DNA from: Melampsora larici-populina 98AG31
Lineage: Eukaryota > Basidiomycota > Pucciniomycetes > Pucciniales > Melampsoraceae
NCBI RefSeq assembly: GCF_000204055.1
Contig: NW_006768766.1
Coordinates: 2,780,524-2,844,523 of the forward strand
Length of the DNA stretch: 64,000 bases
Reading direction: 5' to 3'
This document shows positions 12,224-23,742 of this stretch, piece by piece (positions within the stretch are counted from its first letter, which is position 1; each line of letters begins with the position of its first letter). Position numbers and translations under genes: made by a program. A model generated the notes under the pieces. That model was not told the origin of the DNA. It did no database searches and saw nothing but the letters and a program-made list of their open reading frames with translations.

Positions 12224-14592
12224 TTGGTTCTGGACCCTGTCGAAGAGGCAACCGACCAAGATTTAGTTGTTACTCGCCCATTGCTTGCGCCATCAATTTT
12301 GAATAGTGCTGTATCTTTACAACAAAAGTTTGTCAAGAACAGCTTCATCAAATGGTACAAAGATCAGATATCAAAAGACATACAGGTCAACACTGCAGTT
12401 AGCCTGATGAACGGCTTAAATACATTTCTCATGGCTGGAACTGGCTTTGGCAAATCCCGCATCCCGGAGATGTTTCTGCGTCTTTTTGATCCACGTCAAT
12501 TCCCGGTAGTGCTTGTTCTGAACCCATTGGATGCGCTTGGAGATACTCAAGTGAGCATTCAATGTTTTGTCTTTGTACACACAAAGCTGACTACTTTTTT
12601 TGTAGGTTCTGGAGAAAACAAGGCAAAATATCACCTCGATCAATTTAACAAAGACTACATTTGATGCTGAAGCTTTGGAGAAGTTACAGAAGCATTACTA
12701 TCGTTTTGTTTACTTGGTATGTGTTGTCCGATGTTTTTTACACCGGATTAGAAGCCCAAAAAGAGTGTATGAACTCATGATCTAACTCTTACCCTTCTGA
12801 ATGTAGAGTCCAGAGATCTTTTCAAACAGTGCGTCATTCCGAAAACTCTATTACAGCTCAGATTTTCAGAGGCACCTCATTTTGAAGGTTGTAGACGAGG
12901 CACATGTAGTTTATTCATGGGGGCTTGTGGCAAGTGGAGCAGCAAAGAGGCTTCAAAGCCACAATTCACTTCAAGATATATGTGAATTTCGACCATCCTA
13001 CGGAAGTATTGGTGATGCTCTCATGGCGACAGACAAAGTTCCTGTGCTTTTATTATCTGCTACTTGCCGGCCAATAGCTATAAAGAAAATTTTATCCAGC
13101 TTACACATCATACCTCGAAACATGACGATGATCGAGGGTGAACTCACTCGGCCAGAAATACGATTTATACGAATGTATCTCACTCGACCACTTTCTACAG
13201 CTGAAGATCTTCATCAATTGATCCCACTTCAATCAGTAATCCCAGATCAAGAGATGATATGAACATTGATCTATTCCGGTACCCAAAACGCGACTTGGAC
13301 AGTCTCGCTAGTTGTACATTCAGCTCGAGGGAATGTAAAACAGGCGCATGATGGCAACAGTACTTGTTGCAGAAGATATCATGCCTCAACTGGTACCAAA
13401 GACAAATTGACTCGTGCTCAGGAGTACGGTGAATCAAAATTCTCGACGATGTCCTGTACCAATGCACTTGGACTCGGTCAAGACTGGAGCATTGTCGATC
13501 AAGTGATCATCTTAGGAGCTATGGATCCCAATGTAATGATACAGATGGGTGGTCGAGGTGGTCGAGGTATTGGGAAGTCATGTCTTGTGATCATGCTTGT
13601 TGAGCCGTTCCAAAAACTTGGTAGAAACTCACTCGAGGAATTTGAAAAAATTGATTTCATGAATGATGATGACCGCACAAGTGCTTTGCGTATCACACCG
13701 GTGTGCTTGAGAATAGCACTTGCCTTGGATACTAAGCAAGTTTCTATTGTTTTTTCTTCCTTTGAATTCATTTGAACTAATTTGTATCAATCAAACAGGA
13801 AAGGTGTATTCCCACTTTCAGTGGATGAACCTGCCTATATTTGCGAGAAGAAACGTGAAGAACAAGAAAATTTTCCTACCTGCTGATGTTCAAACTGCGA
13901 CCCTGTTGGTGCAATTGAGCTTATTGCGAACCTCAAGACCACTGGCAGAAGTGGCATTCAAGACCTGATCAATCAGCCAACAATCGGCGATACATTACCA
14001 GAGCAAAGTTTCTTGAATCAGGTCCCAATTCTGAACGCTAAGCCTAAAGACCGAGGAAATCGACCTCTACTCTGTACAGATACTGACCCGATACGAGACT
14101 CAATACCGTTGATTGAACTGGCAGGCTCTCTGACAGAAGGCTTGGATACTCTATTTTATCAGAGTCATCATCAGACCCCAATGCTTTTACCTGTTGACCT
14201 TTTCAATTACGAGCACGCCTGGCAAATCATCAAGAATCTCACCGATGTAGTTGAAGGGAAACATCTACGAGGTATCATGGGTAGTCAGCCAGTGAAAGGT
14301 ACATTTGACATGATCATCGATTGTATTCGTTCATGGATGGATACTAGTAGCTATGCATGCTACATTGAAGAAGAAAAACAAGCTAAGCAAAAGATCCAGG
14401 ACGACTATGATGTGGCGGCTGCTATACTTGCATCATATGAAGCACAACAGGTTGAATAAGCTGAGAAGCAAAAAAGAAAAGATGAGGAAATTCAAAATCG
14501 AAAAAGAATGAAATCAGAAAAAGTTGCACTAGCAAGGCAAGTACGCGAACAGAAGAAACGAGTCATAATGGACAAACTTGAGGAGAAATCAA
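12224..14592 (+). pseudogene. RecQ-like DNA helicase of a transposon (inactivated)
   Basis: Exons seen are 12224-12550, 12606-12716 and 12807 to about 13735, with further coding to about 14592. Helicase motifs in order: Walker A AGTGFGKSR (about 12437); VYLSPEIF; DEAH box VVDEAHVVYSWG (about 12885); motif III LLLSATCRP (about 13050); motif VI-like QMGGRGGRG (about 13540); then a RecQ-type Cys cluster C-x-CSNCDP (about 13881). In-frame stops break it: TGA at 13260-13262, TGA at 13884-13886 inside the Cys cluster, and TAA at 14457-14459, each explainable as C-to-T in an Arg or Gln codon. The junction near 13735-13800 also seems to need a small frame correction. The C-terminus is Lys/Glu-rich, probably coiled coil. 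Family role: ATP-driven 3'-5' unwinding. The start at 12224 is the first ATG in frame and is uncertain. Confidence 0.85.
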
Positions 14593-15545
14593 AGTGAGTA
14601 ATGTTCTTATCCTTCATTTGTTTCATCAGCATTCAACTGAATTCCGGCGACCTCTGCTTCTACTCCTAAGAGGTTTCCGCCCCAATTGAATCGACAAGGT
14701 GAATTTTCCCAATCCTCTTCTTGTAAGATGGATTGGAACTTATTGATACCTTCTAAATAAAAGTCATCTAGGTTAATGATCAAACTCTGATCCCGTGAAG
14801 TTTTGATAAGGCTGGGATCTGCAAGGTGATCACAGGCGAATTTCAGGAATTGTGATAGTGTTGCCGGAGTCAGAGGGTGTGTATTATTTTGATGAATGAT
14901 CTCAAATCCCGACCGAAGACCAAGAGAATGAATCAAACTGCGTAGCTGTGATAGAATGGCGAGATTGGTGAAAACAAGACTTCTTTCACTTCAAGAGATT
15001 TGACAAGATAAATTGAAATACATACCAAGGGTATATTGATGGAGGATCGCTCCATCAGTCTTTCAATATTTGTTCCTCATCCCTAAATCATATGCATGTA
15101 AATTAGTCATTTGAGCTACTATTCGTTTCAATATGATCCACACACCGAATGGTTGTAAAAGTACTTCAACCAGAAGTTCTGATTTTCCAAGTAAAAGTCC
15201 TTTGCTACCCAGTGACCTTTGCGTCCAGAAGAAGGTAATAGCAGACTATGTTTGATCACCTTTGCCAAATTCTTTGGCAGGTATTCCTCCAATATCAATA
15301 TGTATCTGGGAAGATGAAGCCCATAGTGCAAGAGCCCCGTCAATCCTTGAGCCAGAATACTCCAGTGTTTCCACATCAGGATGAGACGTCCAATGTCACC
15401 CGCCCTCATTGTGTGATCAGCTTCAATACAAGTAGAAAAATCACGTATCCTCAGTCTCATGTTATATAGCGCCCCATCCTTTGACTCCGCTGCGGTTCGA
15501 ATAGATTCTGTAGTACAATAACTTTCATAACACTCATCTATCAAA

Positions 15546-15657
15546 CACTGTGCCCGTGGAGAGCGCCCCAGACGTCGGGGGCTCCAACAAGTACAAAGGC
15601 TTCCCTTTGTACTCTTGAGGGCCCCCGACGTCTAGGGCACCCTCCACGGGCACAGTG
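15546..15657. mobile_element. 112-bp palindromic CACTG-ended MITE inside the DUF6589 gene
   Basis: The whole segment is one near-perfect palindrome, CACTGTGCCCGTGGAG at one end and CTCCACGGGCACAGTG at the other, with arms of about 55 bp. It is flanked by AAA on both sides, a 3-bp duplication as left by CACTA/EnSpm-type transposases. Removing 112 bp plus one AAA joins the DUF6589 frame as ...GVAQALIDECYESY..., whereas with the insert the frame shifts to a stop. By chance the insert itself has no stop in the incoming frame. Confidence 0.8.
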
Positions 15658-17103
15658 AAAGCTTGTGCCACTCCTGGTATTTTGAAATCTAGCCGCTTGC
15701 CTTTGGAAGCCATAATCTCTCTGATTTGATTACTTTGAAGTCAGTGTTTGGAAACTTGAAGAAACAGTGAAATTGCTCACTTCAATATAAATACAAACGA
15801 TGCAGTTTGTATCCTGTGTACAGTTTGCATCATCAGGCCGAAATCTGACTTATCGACCAGATGGTCTGGATTGATACTCAAAGCCACAGCACATTGGCGA
15901 ACACCAGGGTCGTCCGAGTCTTCTTTATCACCAGCATAATGATTGACTATTGAGCTGTTTATGTTCCACATTGTGTGCGACCCAGAAAGTCCCAACGATA
16001 AGTTCTGAAGGCCTTCTTTGGCATGTCCAGGGGGATAGCGCTTTCGTGCAGCGCCTTCGAAGTTCATATTAGCTCCCATATCACCTTCAACAATTTGCAT
16101 CCACTTTCCAAATTTGAAACTTTCAACACCAAGCTGTTTGAGTATTTGCTCCATCAACTGGCCAATCCCAGTTGCCGAGTTATCTGATGCATTCATCATC
16201 TTAAACATGGTCAATTTTGGATCATACATCTGGATTGGATCAACTTCAGGTGGCGAGGTGACTAATCTTTACTTCCCGTCTCAAGACAATGTTCCAAGAA
16301 CGCTGTTGAGATCTGTGACTTCTGTACAAGTTCGAAGTGTTCTTCTTCTTTCTTTGTAGGTAACAATGAATCCAATTCAACTGGCTGACTTTTACTTCTC
16401 TCCATCGCTTTGAGAAAGATGTTCAGATCTAATTCGTCGGGTGTCATCCCACGTGTTAGATGTTCAGGAACTTCGTGGAGGTAGCCCCATGTCCCATGAA
16501 ACATTCTTGAGTTCGCATCAACTTTCTTGTCATGGATCCGTGCTTCGATATCGATGTTGTCAACACACCACAAAGGTCGGATCTTATAGTCTTTTGACCC
16601 AAGATCTTTAATCTTCTTCTCGGTCGAAGTTTTCAGTGTATCCATCACATCAAGAGCAGTTGCACGTGATGATGTCAATCCTAAGAAGTGCAGGTAGTCA
16701 TTAACTTTTTGTGTGACACCGCATGACAAGAACGTCATCGCATTCTGAAGTTGTAAACCCGAGTGTTGACGATTGCAACAAAATGCTAGCATTGAGCACA
16801 GCATTACGGGCAACTGAAAAAGGTAGAACCAGTTGAGTGTCAACAACTGATGCATCAATTAAAGAAATATCACATACCTTCTTGATTCTGTGCTGTTCGA
16901 GTTGTCTGATTGTTTGGCCCATGACGGTCGCTGGTTCAAAAGATTCTAATTCTGCAGGATCCTCCGAAGTGGTCAAATTAATATCTTCAGGATCTGTATC
17001 ATCCTGATTTCTAGAAGATCTTCTTTTGTCTTGCTTTGATGCCGCATGTTCAAGTTTTGATGAAATGATCGAGTGTAAGAATGACATGTTTTCTGCCACC
17101 AAT

Positions 17104-19432
17104 CACTACGCCAGATCACTAATTTACCGCTGAGTTCAGAAAATTGAAACTGTAGAAAAATATCACCAATACAGGGGAGGTCAGAAAAATTTGAAAAAAT
17201 AATGATTCAATTCATGGGTGCTGTCCCCTCATTTTGCATATTTTTGCATATTTTTGCCATGATTTTTGAAGTCTCCCCAAACCAAAATGCTCACAGGGGA
17301 TATTATGTCAGAAACTCAAATTTGGTCCAAAACTAGCAATATTTGGGCAAAAACCTCCAAGCACAAAAATATGAGTAATTTTGTTCAATCATCTGAACAC
17401 TTGCAATTTATGGAAGCCGCATGATGTCTCTACAAGGTTTATTAAGGTGCTGAAGCCATTGTAGTTATGACTTCTATGCTTATATATGGTTTCTGCTGTG
17501 TACGTTGTGGTAATCAAAATATGAGACCAATCAAAAAAATCAAAAAAAATCGAATTTTGAATTACATCAATTATATTACATATAGTTTAATATTTACATC
17601 ATTTTATCATTCAAACAAACTTATCAAGATAAGTATAAACTATTAACAAACAGATTACAAAAAGAAAGAAAGAAAAAAACATAAGAAAAACTCGAAAATA
17701 GAGGTATACAGGTTGGAAATGGTTTTTAGGGTAGTAATATTAGGTTTATGGGTTTAGTAGGGTTGGAATACGAAAGAGGAGCATTGTTTTAGTCAGCAAC
17801 AACTTTAATCTTGGTGGTTGATAAGAGAAAATAGAAGTTATTAAGGAAATGGGAAAAAGTCGAAATTGGTAAACAAGGGTTTACAGGTAGTTTTACATAT
17901 GTAACAGTAGTATTAGTAATGAATAAAGTTGCCAAGGGTGTTTTTAGGGATTTTCACGGTTGGAGATTACTGTGTAATGTTACAGAAGGCAAGAAAGGCT
18001 TAGTAAAAGGTGTGAAAAGTGAAGAAAATAGGTGAAAATAGTCGAAAATGAAGGTTTTCAGCTGATTACATGTGTCAAATGACGTCAGAACATGATAAGT
18101 AATAGCTCATTCGACGCAGAATCATCAAATTCATAATGTACAATCTCTAAATCATTAGTAACAGAGGTGTATGACAAAAGTTATAAGGAATCAAAGGATT
18201 TGATTACACATCAACAAGATCACAAATCATTAATAACAAGCAATTACATCATTGAAATGCTGAATCATCATAAGATCAAATCAATATTCATTCTAGAACA
18301 TTCAGAACACAGCATATACACAGCATATACACAGCATTTGATCATAAGAATAGAGATTAGTCATGTTTTACTGGTCAAATTAGTAATAAATCTTATCAGA
18401 TGATGAATAGAAGATCACATTACATCATAATAATGATCATAATGGGTTGATGAGGTACTGATGGCGAAATTTAGGAATGTAGAGAGTGGTTGAATCATTG
18501 GATCAAAGCTGTTTACCAGCATTTTAGTCATCTTTTGGTTTTTTAGATGGTAAAGAGGATTTTTTAAGAGCTGTTTACCACTTTAACAATTTGTATTGAT
18601 GTGTTCATAAACTTGTGTCTTTTGTGCGAAATTATGTTTCCTTTCTTCTTCATCTCTTACATAGCATTAATCATTTTTATCATTATAAACTTATTAGAGC
18701 AGTACTAGGTCACTCAAATCAGCCCTTCATCAGAAGAGAAATTTGTTTTATGTGCTTTATATGACACTGTCATTCTGGAATAATATCAAAAAGATATTGA
18801 GCTTATTTTTCAACATTTTGACTCGACTGGAATAACACTTTAAATGTGTTGAGCTTATTTCTCTGGTGCTTTTTATCAAGATACTTTTCTCTTATTATCA
18901 AAGACCTGGTTATATTTCTCTGTTATCAGGAGACTTTAACAACAAAGTCCAGTTTGTTAAAGATTCTCAGAAAGAGCAGTCTCAGACACCTTCTTTAGAT
19001 CTATTATATCTTCAGATTATCCTCTTTCAAAGCACTGTATAGCCCTTGTTGTGCTATAAGTACTACAACGTCTCTTGATATATCTCACCCATTATTGGAG
19101 ACACACAGCTTTTTTGTGCACACAAACTGTAGATCAAGAATGTGGAATTCAGAATGTCAAGACATTACATGTGTTGGAGAAAAATTGATGATTTTGTTGG
19201 TGTTGCAAGGTCACTGTCTCTCTACCTGCCAGTTTTGGACCAAAATTGGGTTTCTGACATTATTTGCATTGTGGTTGTAAAAATATGAAAAAATATGCCA
19301 GATGATTGGAATGCACCAAAGGGCCCAACCAATATTTTTTCATATTTTTCTGACCCCTCCCAGATTTTCCATAATTTTCTATGTCTTCTCAATTTTCTAA
19401 ACTCAGCGGTAAATTTTCAATTTGGCGTAGTG
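17104..19432. mobile_element. Non-autonomous CACTA (EnSpm/CMC-type) transposon, 2.33 kb
   Basis: The ends CACTACGCCA (17104-17113) and TGGCGTAGTG (19423-19432) are mirror images. They lead into about 100-bp inverted repeats sharing AATTTACCGCTGAGTT and GGGGAGGTCAGAAAAAT-like words. The 3-bp duplication AAT is present at 17101-17103 and 19433-19435. Excising the element and one AAT restores the DUF6589 reading frame (ELRDGLVAENMSF). Inside I see no transposase, only AT-rich DNA. Part of it (about 17820-18125) resembles 34150-34460, and part (about 18600-18900) resembles the reverse complement of about 26390-26700. Confidence 0.85.
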
Positions 19433-20091
19433 AATCCATCTCTGAGTTCCTCATTATCTTGCGAAAAGAAATCATGCGTGATGTTCTGGGAATTATAAAA
19501 CATTCCGAGGGGAGGTTCGCCACTTCGTAAGTCCTCTCGTATCACAAGTTCCTTGGCCTTCAACATCCGAGAAAAACCTGGTTAGTATGGAAGTAAACTA
19601 GAGTGTCTTTGAGATGCCATCATACTCATTTCACTCACCTCTTGCAGGATGAACGATGCCCATCGTTCCTTTCCACTAACATTATCTTTACATATCAATC
19701 GTTTGAAACCATCCAATACTTTGTTTGTCGAGACCCAGCCATATTGTGTGCCCCAGGATCCGCGCCTGTGAGCCACTGTTGGGTCTGTCGAGCTCAGCAT
19801 GCCTTGTATAAATTTTTTACTATCTAAACCAACTGCGGTGAGGTCGTTGCACGTTTTAATGAGCTTTTCAGCTAGTGAACTAGTGGGAGCTTTGGTTTGT
19901 TTTTGAATCAAACTTGACATTCTGACGTCGATTCTTCGTACGGATTGGTAACTTTGGTCTATTTACCTTCCCTTTCCCAATCTCCCTTGTTGACCTTTCA
20001 TTGCTTACTGATCAACTTGATCAAGGATCGCAGACGTTGAAATTTGAGATCATCTCGTATGTCTCTGTGACAATCTCGCAGCAAGCTCAAA

Positions 20092-20375
20092 TTTCAAAAA
20101 ATGAAATGATCACGTTTGGAACATTGAGAAAAAAAATACAAAATGAGAGAAATAGAGAAAGTAAATAGACAGAAAGAAAGGGAAGAAGCAGGCGCTGTAC
20201 GACTGCCGTTTTTTTCCGAGGTAAAGTTTGGGCAAAGGTGGTGGAAATTGAGATTCTAGATTCCCTCTACTAGAATCTCAATCTATCCACGCCAAAAGCC
20301 TGACCTACCGTGTAAGTCCCTCGTGCCTCGGTCATCGCTCGCGATGTAAAAACCCCGGTACGAGATTGGACTTAG
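20092..20375 (-). repeat. Right terminal inverted repeat of the RecQ/DUF6589 element
   Basis: Reverse complement of 11661-11942 with a few substitutions and 1-2 bp length differences, ending GGTACGAGATTGGACTTAG just before TTAA at 20376. The inner boundary is AATTTCAAAAAATGAAATG at about 20092. It lies about 170 bp upstream of the DUF6589 start codon and so could include that gene's promoter. Confidence 0.9.
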
Positions 20376-20893
20376 TTAAGTTTGATCATTTCAGAGGTAA
20401 CCAAGAGCATATGAAAATGTTTTTTTCTGCACCAAGAAAGTGATGAATCTTATGTGTACAAAAGGCGTAGAAGTATGTCTCAAATTGATTGGAATCTCCT
20501 TCAGCAATTGCATATGCATACATGGTCTTCATGGAGGTCAGTTAATCCCGAGGAGTCTTGTTGAAAGGAATAGCCCTGCCTGGAAAAGTGATAAACTCAT
20601 ATTAAGCGGCGATTGTTAATCAAGATAATTTCACAAAATGGGATTTAGCTTCTATGGGTATCACTGTTCCAAAGCTCTAAGAGTGAGGTGGAGCACGAGG
20701 ATTTGTTGAAAAAAAGCAAATCCTAATTTGAATGAAGATTAAAAATTTGAAATTTAGCTATTTACAGCACAGATGAGAATAAATGAAGGGTACAAATTAA
20801 ATCAAATGAGAACGATCAGGTGAAAAAGATCAGGTCAAAACAAATATACATGAATGGAATAAAAAGCAAACATAATGAGTGAAATGAGAGTGA
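20376..20893. other. Between the TIR element and the next host gene
   Basis: About 500 bp, A-rich towards the right, with no gene seen. It presumably contains the 3' untranslated region of the minus-strand gene ending at 20894. Confidence 0.4.
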
Positions 20894-22759
20894 TCACATG
20901 GAGAACTTTTTACCAGTTCTGCCTTTGAGAGACTTGATATACTCTTTGCTAGCCTTTTTCAAACATCTTCCAAGATCCTCAGCCACCACATTTTCATCAA
21001 GGTCATGACGTAAAGCAACGTCTTCGGGAACCCATTCCCGGAAAGAACGGATGAGTTCAGATATCATGGCTGGTGTGGGTATATAGGATGGGGTCTGATA
21101 ATGGTCCGATTGAGGCTTGGCAGGGAATGAAGAGCGATCAAGTTGGGAGCAAACCGAATAAAGATGAGCCAAGATAGGCTGAAAGACATTCGGACGGGAT
21201 TTTTGAACATTGAAGATGTTCACAGAGGTTTCTTCGCGGTCTTGACCGGATGTAGCCATCGCGGTAGCATCCTCAGTGACCTCGGTGACCTCTTGGGTCT
21301 CTTGAGTCTCTTCAGTGACGGGGAAGTCTTGCGGTACCTCTGGTTGAGCTTTTCGACGTCTGAATCGGTTCTTCAAACTCTGTTTTTTCTTTTTTGCCTT
21401 CACCGGCTTGTTTCCCCGATTATTGGCGCGAGCAAGCGTGCCAACCTTACGAGCACCTGGATCGGCAAGTCAATGTTTAGCGTGTCTGATGATCGCGAGC
21501 ACTAAAAAAACTGCTGGAAGATGAACTCACCATTGACTTGTAAGGTAAAGTACACAAGGTTGATCTCGAATAGAAATAAGGGCACAATACAGAAGAAATC
21601 GCTGGAAGGATGGGACACCCATATTAGCTCATTGTCTTTTTGAGTATTTTCTCAAGAAAATTTGCTTACATAGCAGCTGTGACTGGTAACAAGAAGGCAG
21701 AACTGGGGAAAAAAGTCAAGCTCAGTCGACTTTCATGGAACCGATGATTTATGGAGCGTAGAATATATTGGTAAATCATGGTCTCACATTGTGGTCTTCA
21801 CGACAGCCCGCTTTCGCGTCATGTTGAGAATCTTGTCGAGTCCATCTTTGATTTCCTCTGCGGTACGAGGCGGTGCATCACGGCGAACTTCGTCTATTTC
21901 ATGAGGGTAGACGATAGTGACCTACATAAGTATGAAAAAACTGTCAGATGAGCTAAAAGATAATTCAGATATTTGAGTTTTACATACGTATCCAATCTTC
22001 TTTCCAGGTGGAAGACGACCAAGAGTTTCAATGTTGCTGTCAGGTAACCACTTGATGAGTCTCGTCGCAGTCTGTAAATAATTACAATGCGTGTTACTTA
22101 TTAAGAAAAGAGAGGATTTGAATCTCATGGGACTTACCCTAGTAGCACCTCCCTTGAATCTTTGCCAACCAGATGGCTCTTTGAGTTTGCCTTTCTTGAT
22201 GTCGGCTCCCTCTTGGACTTCCTCCTGCCACTTGCGCTCTACCTTTTTGATAAGCCCTTCTTTGCCGCGCTTCCCATCTGGACCGACTGGAGGCTTTTGA
22301 TACCCCGCTCGAGGAAAAGAGCTGTGTACACGGTGATAAGATGAGATTGTCAGATGAAGGAACCGTTATCAACACACCACGGAAACGCGCTAGAGCTTAC
22401 TATAGTAAGAAAAGAGGTGTCTTTTTGGTGCGCTGAACATGAGGCGCGGGTTCTGGAAAAGGGATTGCGAAAAGGATGCTCGGTAAGGGACCCTTAGTCG
22501 CTGCAAGATCAAGACCTTGGTTTGCTGAGGTGTTCCCCGAAGCGGGACGATCGACATCCATGGAACGCATTCGACTTTGCTCTCCCTGAGATTCTGAAGC
22601 TAGTTGCGACTTTTTAGGGTGTTTTGGAGGGGGCGGAAAGTAATTTGGAACAGGAATCGAGGAATAATCGATGGTCTCGGGCACGCTTCTCTTGGGGTCT
22701 GGACCGCTCGTTCGTTGTTCCTCGATCTCGGTCATTGGTAAAGAGGTGCTGGCGTTCAT
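20894..22759 (-). CDS. Conserved basidiomycete membrane protein of unknown function
   Basis: Seven exons splice in consistent phase: 22759-22401, 22321-22138, 22071-21988, 21921-21788, 21702-21670 (33 nt), 21601-21531 and 21456-20894, giving about 475 residues. The N-terminus is Pro-rich (SSIPVPNYFPPPPKHPKK). A charged block follows (KRGKEGLIKKVERKWQEEV), then LIKWLPDSNIETLGRLPPG. One or two membrane segments are assembled only by splicing exons 5 and 6 (FLLPVTAAIDFFCIVPLFLF then EINLVYFTLQV, about residues 255-288). A very basic stretch (KAKKKKQSLKNRFRRRK) and an acidic/Thr-rich linker precede a C-terminal helical region. I recognise the overall pattern as widespread in basidiomycetes but know no function. 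An upstream non-coding exon is possible. The frame is intact. Confidence 0.72.
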
Positions 22760-23549
22760 ATTGATCAGGATTATAAGGAAGTTTTCAAGTATACAATGTT
22801 CGATAGGTAGAAAAGAAATGAGATATGGTGAGGAATATGCCGGGCTTGTTAAAGGGTTAGATCAATATATATGTGATGAAGCGTGGTGATTACCTTCCTC
22901 TTTGGTGAACAAATCCTTCAGAGACCAAATCGCAGGGCAGCTACCAGTTTCTATTTGAAATTCATGGGCGCAGTAAAATCTCATAAATCTGGTTTGATCA
23001 AGTCACCTAAGATTATGCAACGGATGTTGGCGCGGCTTAAAGCAGAGTAGACTTCGAATTCGCTCCAGTGCATCTGAGCGTGCCTGGTTATCGAATGCAG
23101 GCAACGAAGTGAAGTCATGACCAGACCAATATTACAGACAATTGTGCGAAAGGTGACATCGTCGCCACCAGGCGAACGCGGAGCCATGAGCTTGTCGTGG
23201 CTCGGGTGACTGATAACTCCACCGGTGGATGAGCTTGGATGACTCATTGAACTTTATTAACAAACCTTACATGAACAGCATGTGTCAGTCTACACAGCGT
23301 ATCCGCAAGACACGTCTGACTTTTTTTCGCCTTGCCTTCATGTGCCGGCTCTTTTTTGAACGCAGATTGTTCTGCTTCTTGGGCTACGAGAATATTCTGC
23401 CAGTCAAGCCTGAGCATGCACTGTATTACTCAGACTCTTGTAGTGCAATCGAGTATGTGTTGTAGACTCACGTGACTTACACGACTGCGGCACAGACTTT
23501 CTCACGCTGTTGCTAACAAAACTTTGTCAGATCTCGATTTCGAGATTCC
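22760..23549. other. Upstream region with one unassigned open frame
   Basis: This holds an 88-codon minus-strand open frame (23247-22981) without recognisable domain or splice partner; it could be a leader exon or chance. A CACGTG E-box-like word lies near 23470. Nothing else is supported. Confidence 0.35.
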
Positions 23550-23695
23550 ACAACTTTGTGGAATCTTACTATTCTTGTTGCTTATGCGTTTTCTCATTTT
23601 TGTCTATTCACTATAGGTACTTAACTATACAACTTTGTGGAATCTTACTATTCTTGTTGCTTATGCGTTTTCTCATTTTTGTCTATTCACTATAG
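23550..23695. repeat. Tandem duplication, 79-bp unit
   Basis: The segment 23550-23628 is repeated from 23629. At least 67 bp (ACAACTTTGTGGAATCTTAC... to ...TTCACTATAG) read identically in both copies. The first copy is preceded by GATTCC, making a palindrome ATTCCACAACTTTGTGGAAT. It is AT-rich and non-coding. Confidence 0.85.
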
Positions 23696-23702
23696 TATGT
23701 GC

Positions 23703-23742
23703 GTGACAAACTGTCACAGGTCGAGATGTGACAGATTGTCAC
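23703..23742. promoter_or_regulatory. Pair of GTGACA-N3-TGTCAC palindromes, 25 bp apart
   Basis: GTGACAAACTGTCAC at 23703-23717 and GTGACAGATTGTCAC at 23728-23742 are two perfect inverted sites (6-bp arms, 3-bp spacer), starting 25 bp apart. TGACA is a core for TALE-type homeodomain proteins, among others, but no adjacent gene is certain. A regulatory role is inference. Confidence 0.35.

Larger units (their letters stand above)
14607..19920 (-). pseudogene. DUF6589 protein, putative transposase of the RecQ/DUF6589 element (interrupted)
   Basis: The gene starts at 19920 (MSSLIQKQ...) and runs leftward in several exons to 14607. DUF6589-type signatures are MLCSMLAFCCNRQHS (about 16790), VDNIDIEARIHD and MFHGTWGYLHEVP (about 16490-16560), QIVEGDMGANMNFEG then SHTMWNINSSIVNHY (about 15950-16090), and IEADHTMRAGDIGRL with HWVAKDFYLENQNFWLKYF (about 15140-15430). 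A conserved Asp/His/Glu pattern suggests an RNase H-like DDE fold; that is inference. Lesions: a 2.3-kb CACTA insertion at 17104-19432, a 112-bp insertion at 15546-15657, a one-base frameshift near 16260, and an in-frame TGA at 15077-15079. Clear introns lie at about 19581-19640, 16815-16878 and 15720-15780. It converges tail to tail with the helicase gene. Confidence 0.78.
11661..20375. mobile_element. Large TIR element carrying RecQ-like helicase and DUF6589 genes
   Basis: Two inverted repeats of about 283 bp (11661-11942 and 20092-20375) bracket a plus-strand RecQ-like helicase gene (12224-14592) and a convergent minus-strand DUF6589 gene (14607-19920). The ends are CTAAGTCCAATCTCG in mirror image, each flanked by TTAA (11657-11660 and 20376-20379). 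TTAA is either the target duplication or, because it is palindromic, part of the repeat. Removing the nested 2.3-kb CACTA element and the 112-bp MITE leaves about 6.3 kb. Both genes are decayed by stops or indels, so this copy is dead. I infer that the DUF6589 protein acts as the transposase and the helicase assists; I do not know a named superfamily with this pairing. Confidence 0.82.

Noticed and set aside
15546..15657. Reading the palindrome as a native in-frame part of the DUF6589 protein
   Set aside because: It has AAA duplications and CACTG ends, and its removal restores the downstream frame, whereas keeping it leads to a stop. Insertion explains the data better.
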